DNA of 5,452 nt from an uncultured Coprococcus sp. (GTDB lineage Bacteria > Bacillota > Clostridia > Lachnospirales > Lachnospiraceae). Positions 5,424 to 5,452 of this stretch are shown here, piece by piece. A program made the position numbers and the translations under genes. Under the pieces are notes generated by a model. That model searched no databases. It had not been told where the DNA came from and saw only the letters and a list, made by a program, of their open reading frames with translations. The stretch spans positions 1 to 5,452 of the forward strand of contig USSH01000183.1 in NCBI GenBank assembly GCA_900557435.1, given 5' to 3'. How positions within the stretch are numbered: position 1 is the stretch's first letter; every line of letters begins with the position of its first letter.

Positions 5424-5452
5424 AATATTCTGATGTTCTTACTGCCATATCC
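5422..5452 (-). CDS. Possible 3' end of an upstream gene (partial, unidentified)
   Basis: Entering from the right edge on the minus strand, one frame reads DMAVRTSEY and then a TAA whose last bases fall in the rplS Shine-Dalgarno. A stop overlapping the next ribosome site is typical of operon junctions, so this may be the last nine codons of the preceding gene. By position that gene would often be trmD, but these residues do not remind me of a TrmD ending and are too few to identify anything. Another frame is also open and runs into rplS, so the stretch could equally be non-coding leader. Confidence 0.25.
   Translation of the reverse strand, partial: DMAVRTSEY

Overview
The window is a tightly packed, one-directional gene cluster: every gene I can support lies on the minus strand, so transcription runs from the right end to the left. 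In that direction the order is a possible few-codon tail of an unidentified upstream gene, rplS (ribosomal protein L19), lepB copy 1, rbgA/ylqF (50S assembly GTPase), lepB copy 2, rnhB (RNase HII), yraN (UPF0102), pgeF/yfiH (laccase-domain family), and the first 74 codons of a PDZ/radical-SAM DUF512-type gene that leaves the window.

The gene content and order point to a Gram-positive Firmicute of class Clostridia, and the protein style suggests a Lachnospiraceae-like organism. The reasons are single-membrane-span signal peptidases in two copies, RbgA next to L19, the order rplS-lepB-rbgA-rnhB-yraN, AT-leaning codon use with many ATA and TAT codons, and strong Shine-Dalgarno sequences (AAGGAGG before rplS, AAAGGAG before lepB copy 2). 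The family placement is inference; the Gram-positive assignment is firmer.

Region by region (right to left): 5422-5452 may hold the tail of an upstream gene. rplS (5063-5410) is followed by a convincing intrinsic terminator at about 5000-5033. From 4975 down to 2512, lepB1-rbgA-lepB2 are separated by only 15 and 10 bases, with Shine-Dalgarno sites at or next to the preceding stop codons. A 143-base gap (2369-2511) between lepB2 and rnhB holds a long imperfect hairpin with a short T run, a candidate weak terminator or attenuator. rnhB, yraN and pgeF follow with gaps of 19 and about 26 bases, then 59 bases to the DUF512-type gene.

Functionally this is a housekeeping cluster: ribosome structure and assembly (rplS, rbgA), protein export (two lepB), genome maintenance (rnhB, possibly yraN), and cell-wall/nucleoside quality control (pgeF). 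I see no mobile element, CRISPR array, tRNA or rRNA. The points most worth a second look are the 160-residue charged extension on the second signal peptidase, the changed catalytic-box residues in both signal peptidases, and the hairpin inside the apparent N-terminal extension of rnhB. I found no clear previously undescribed system.
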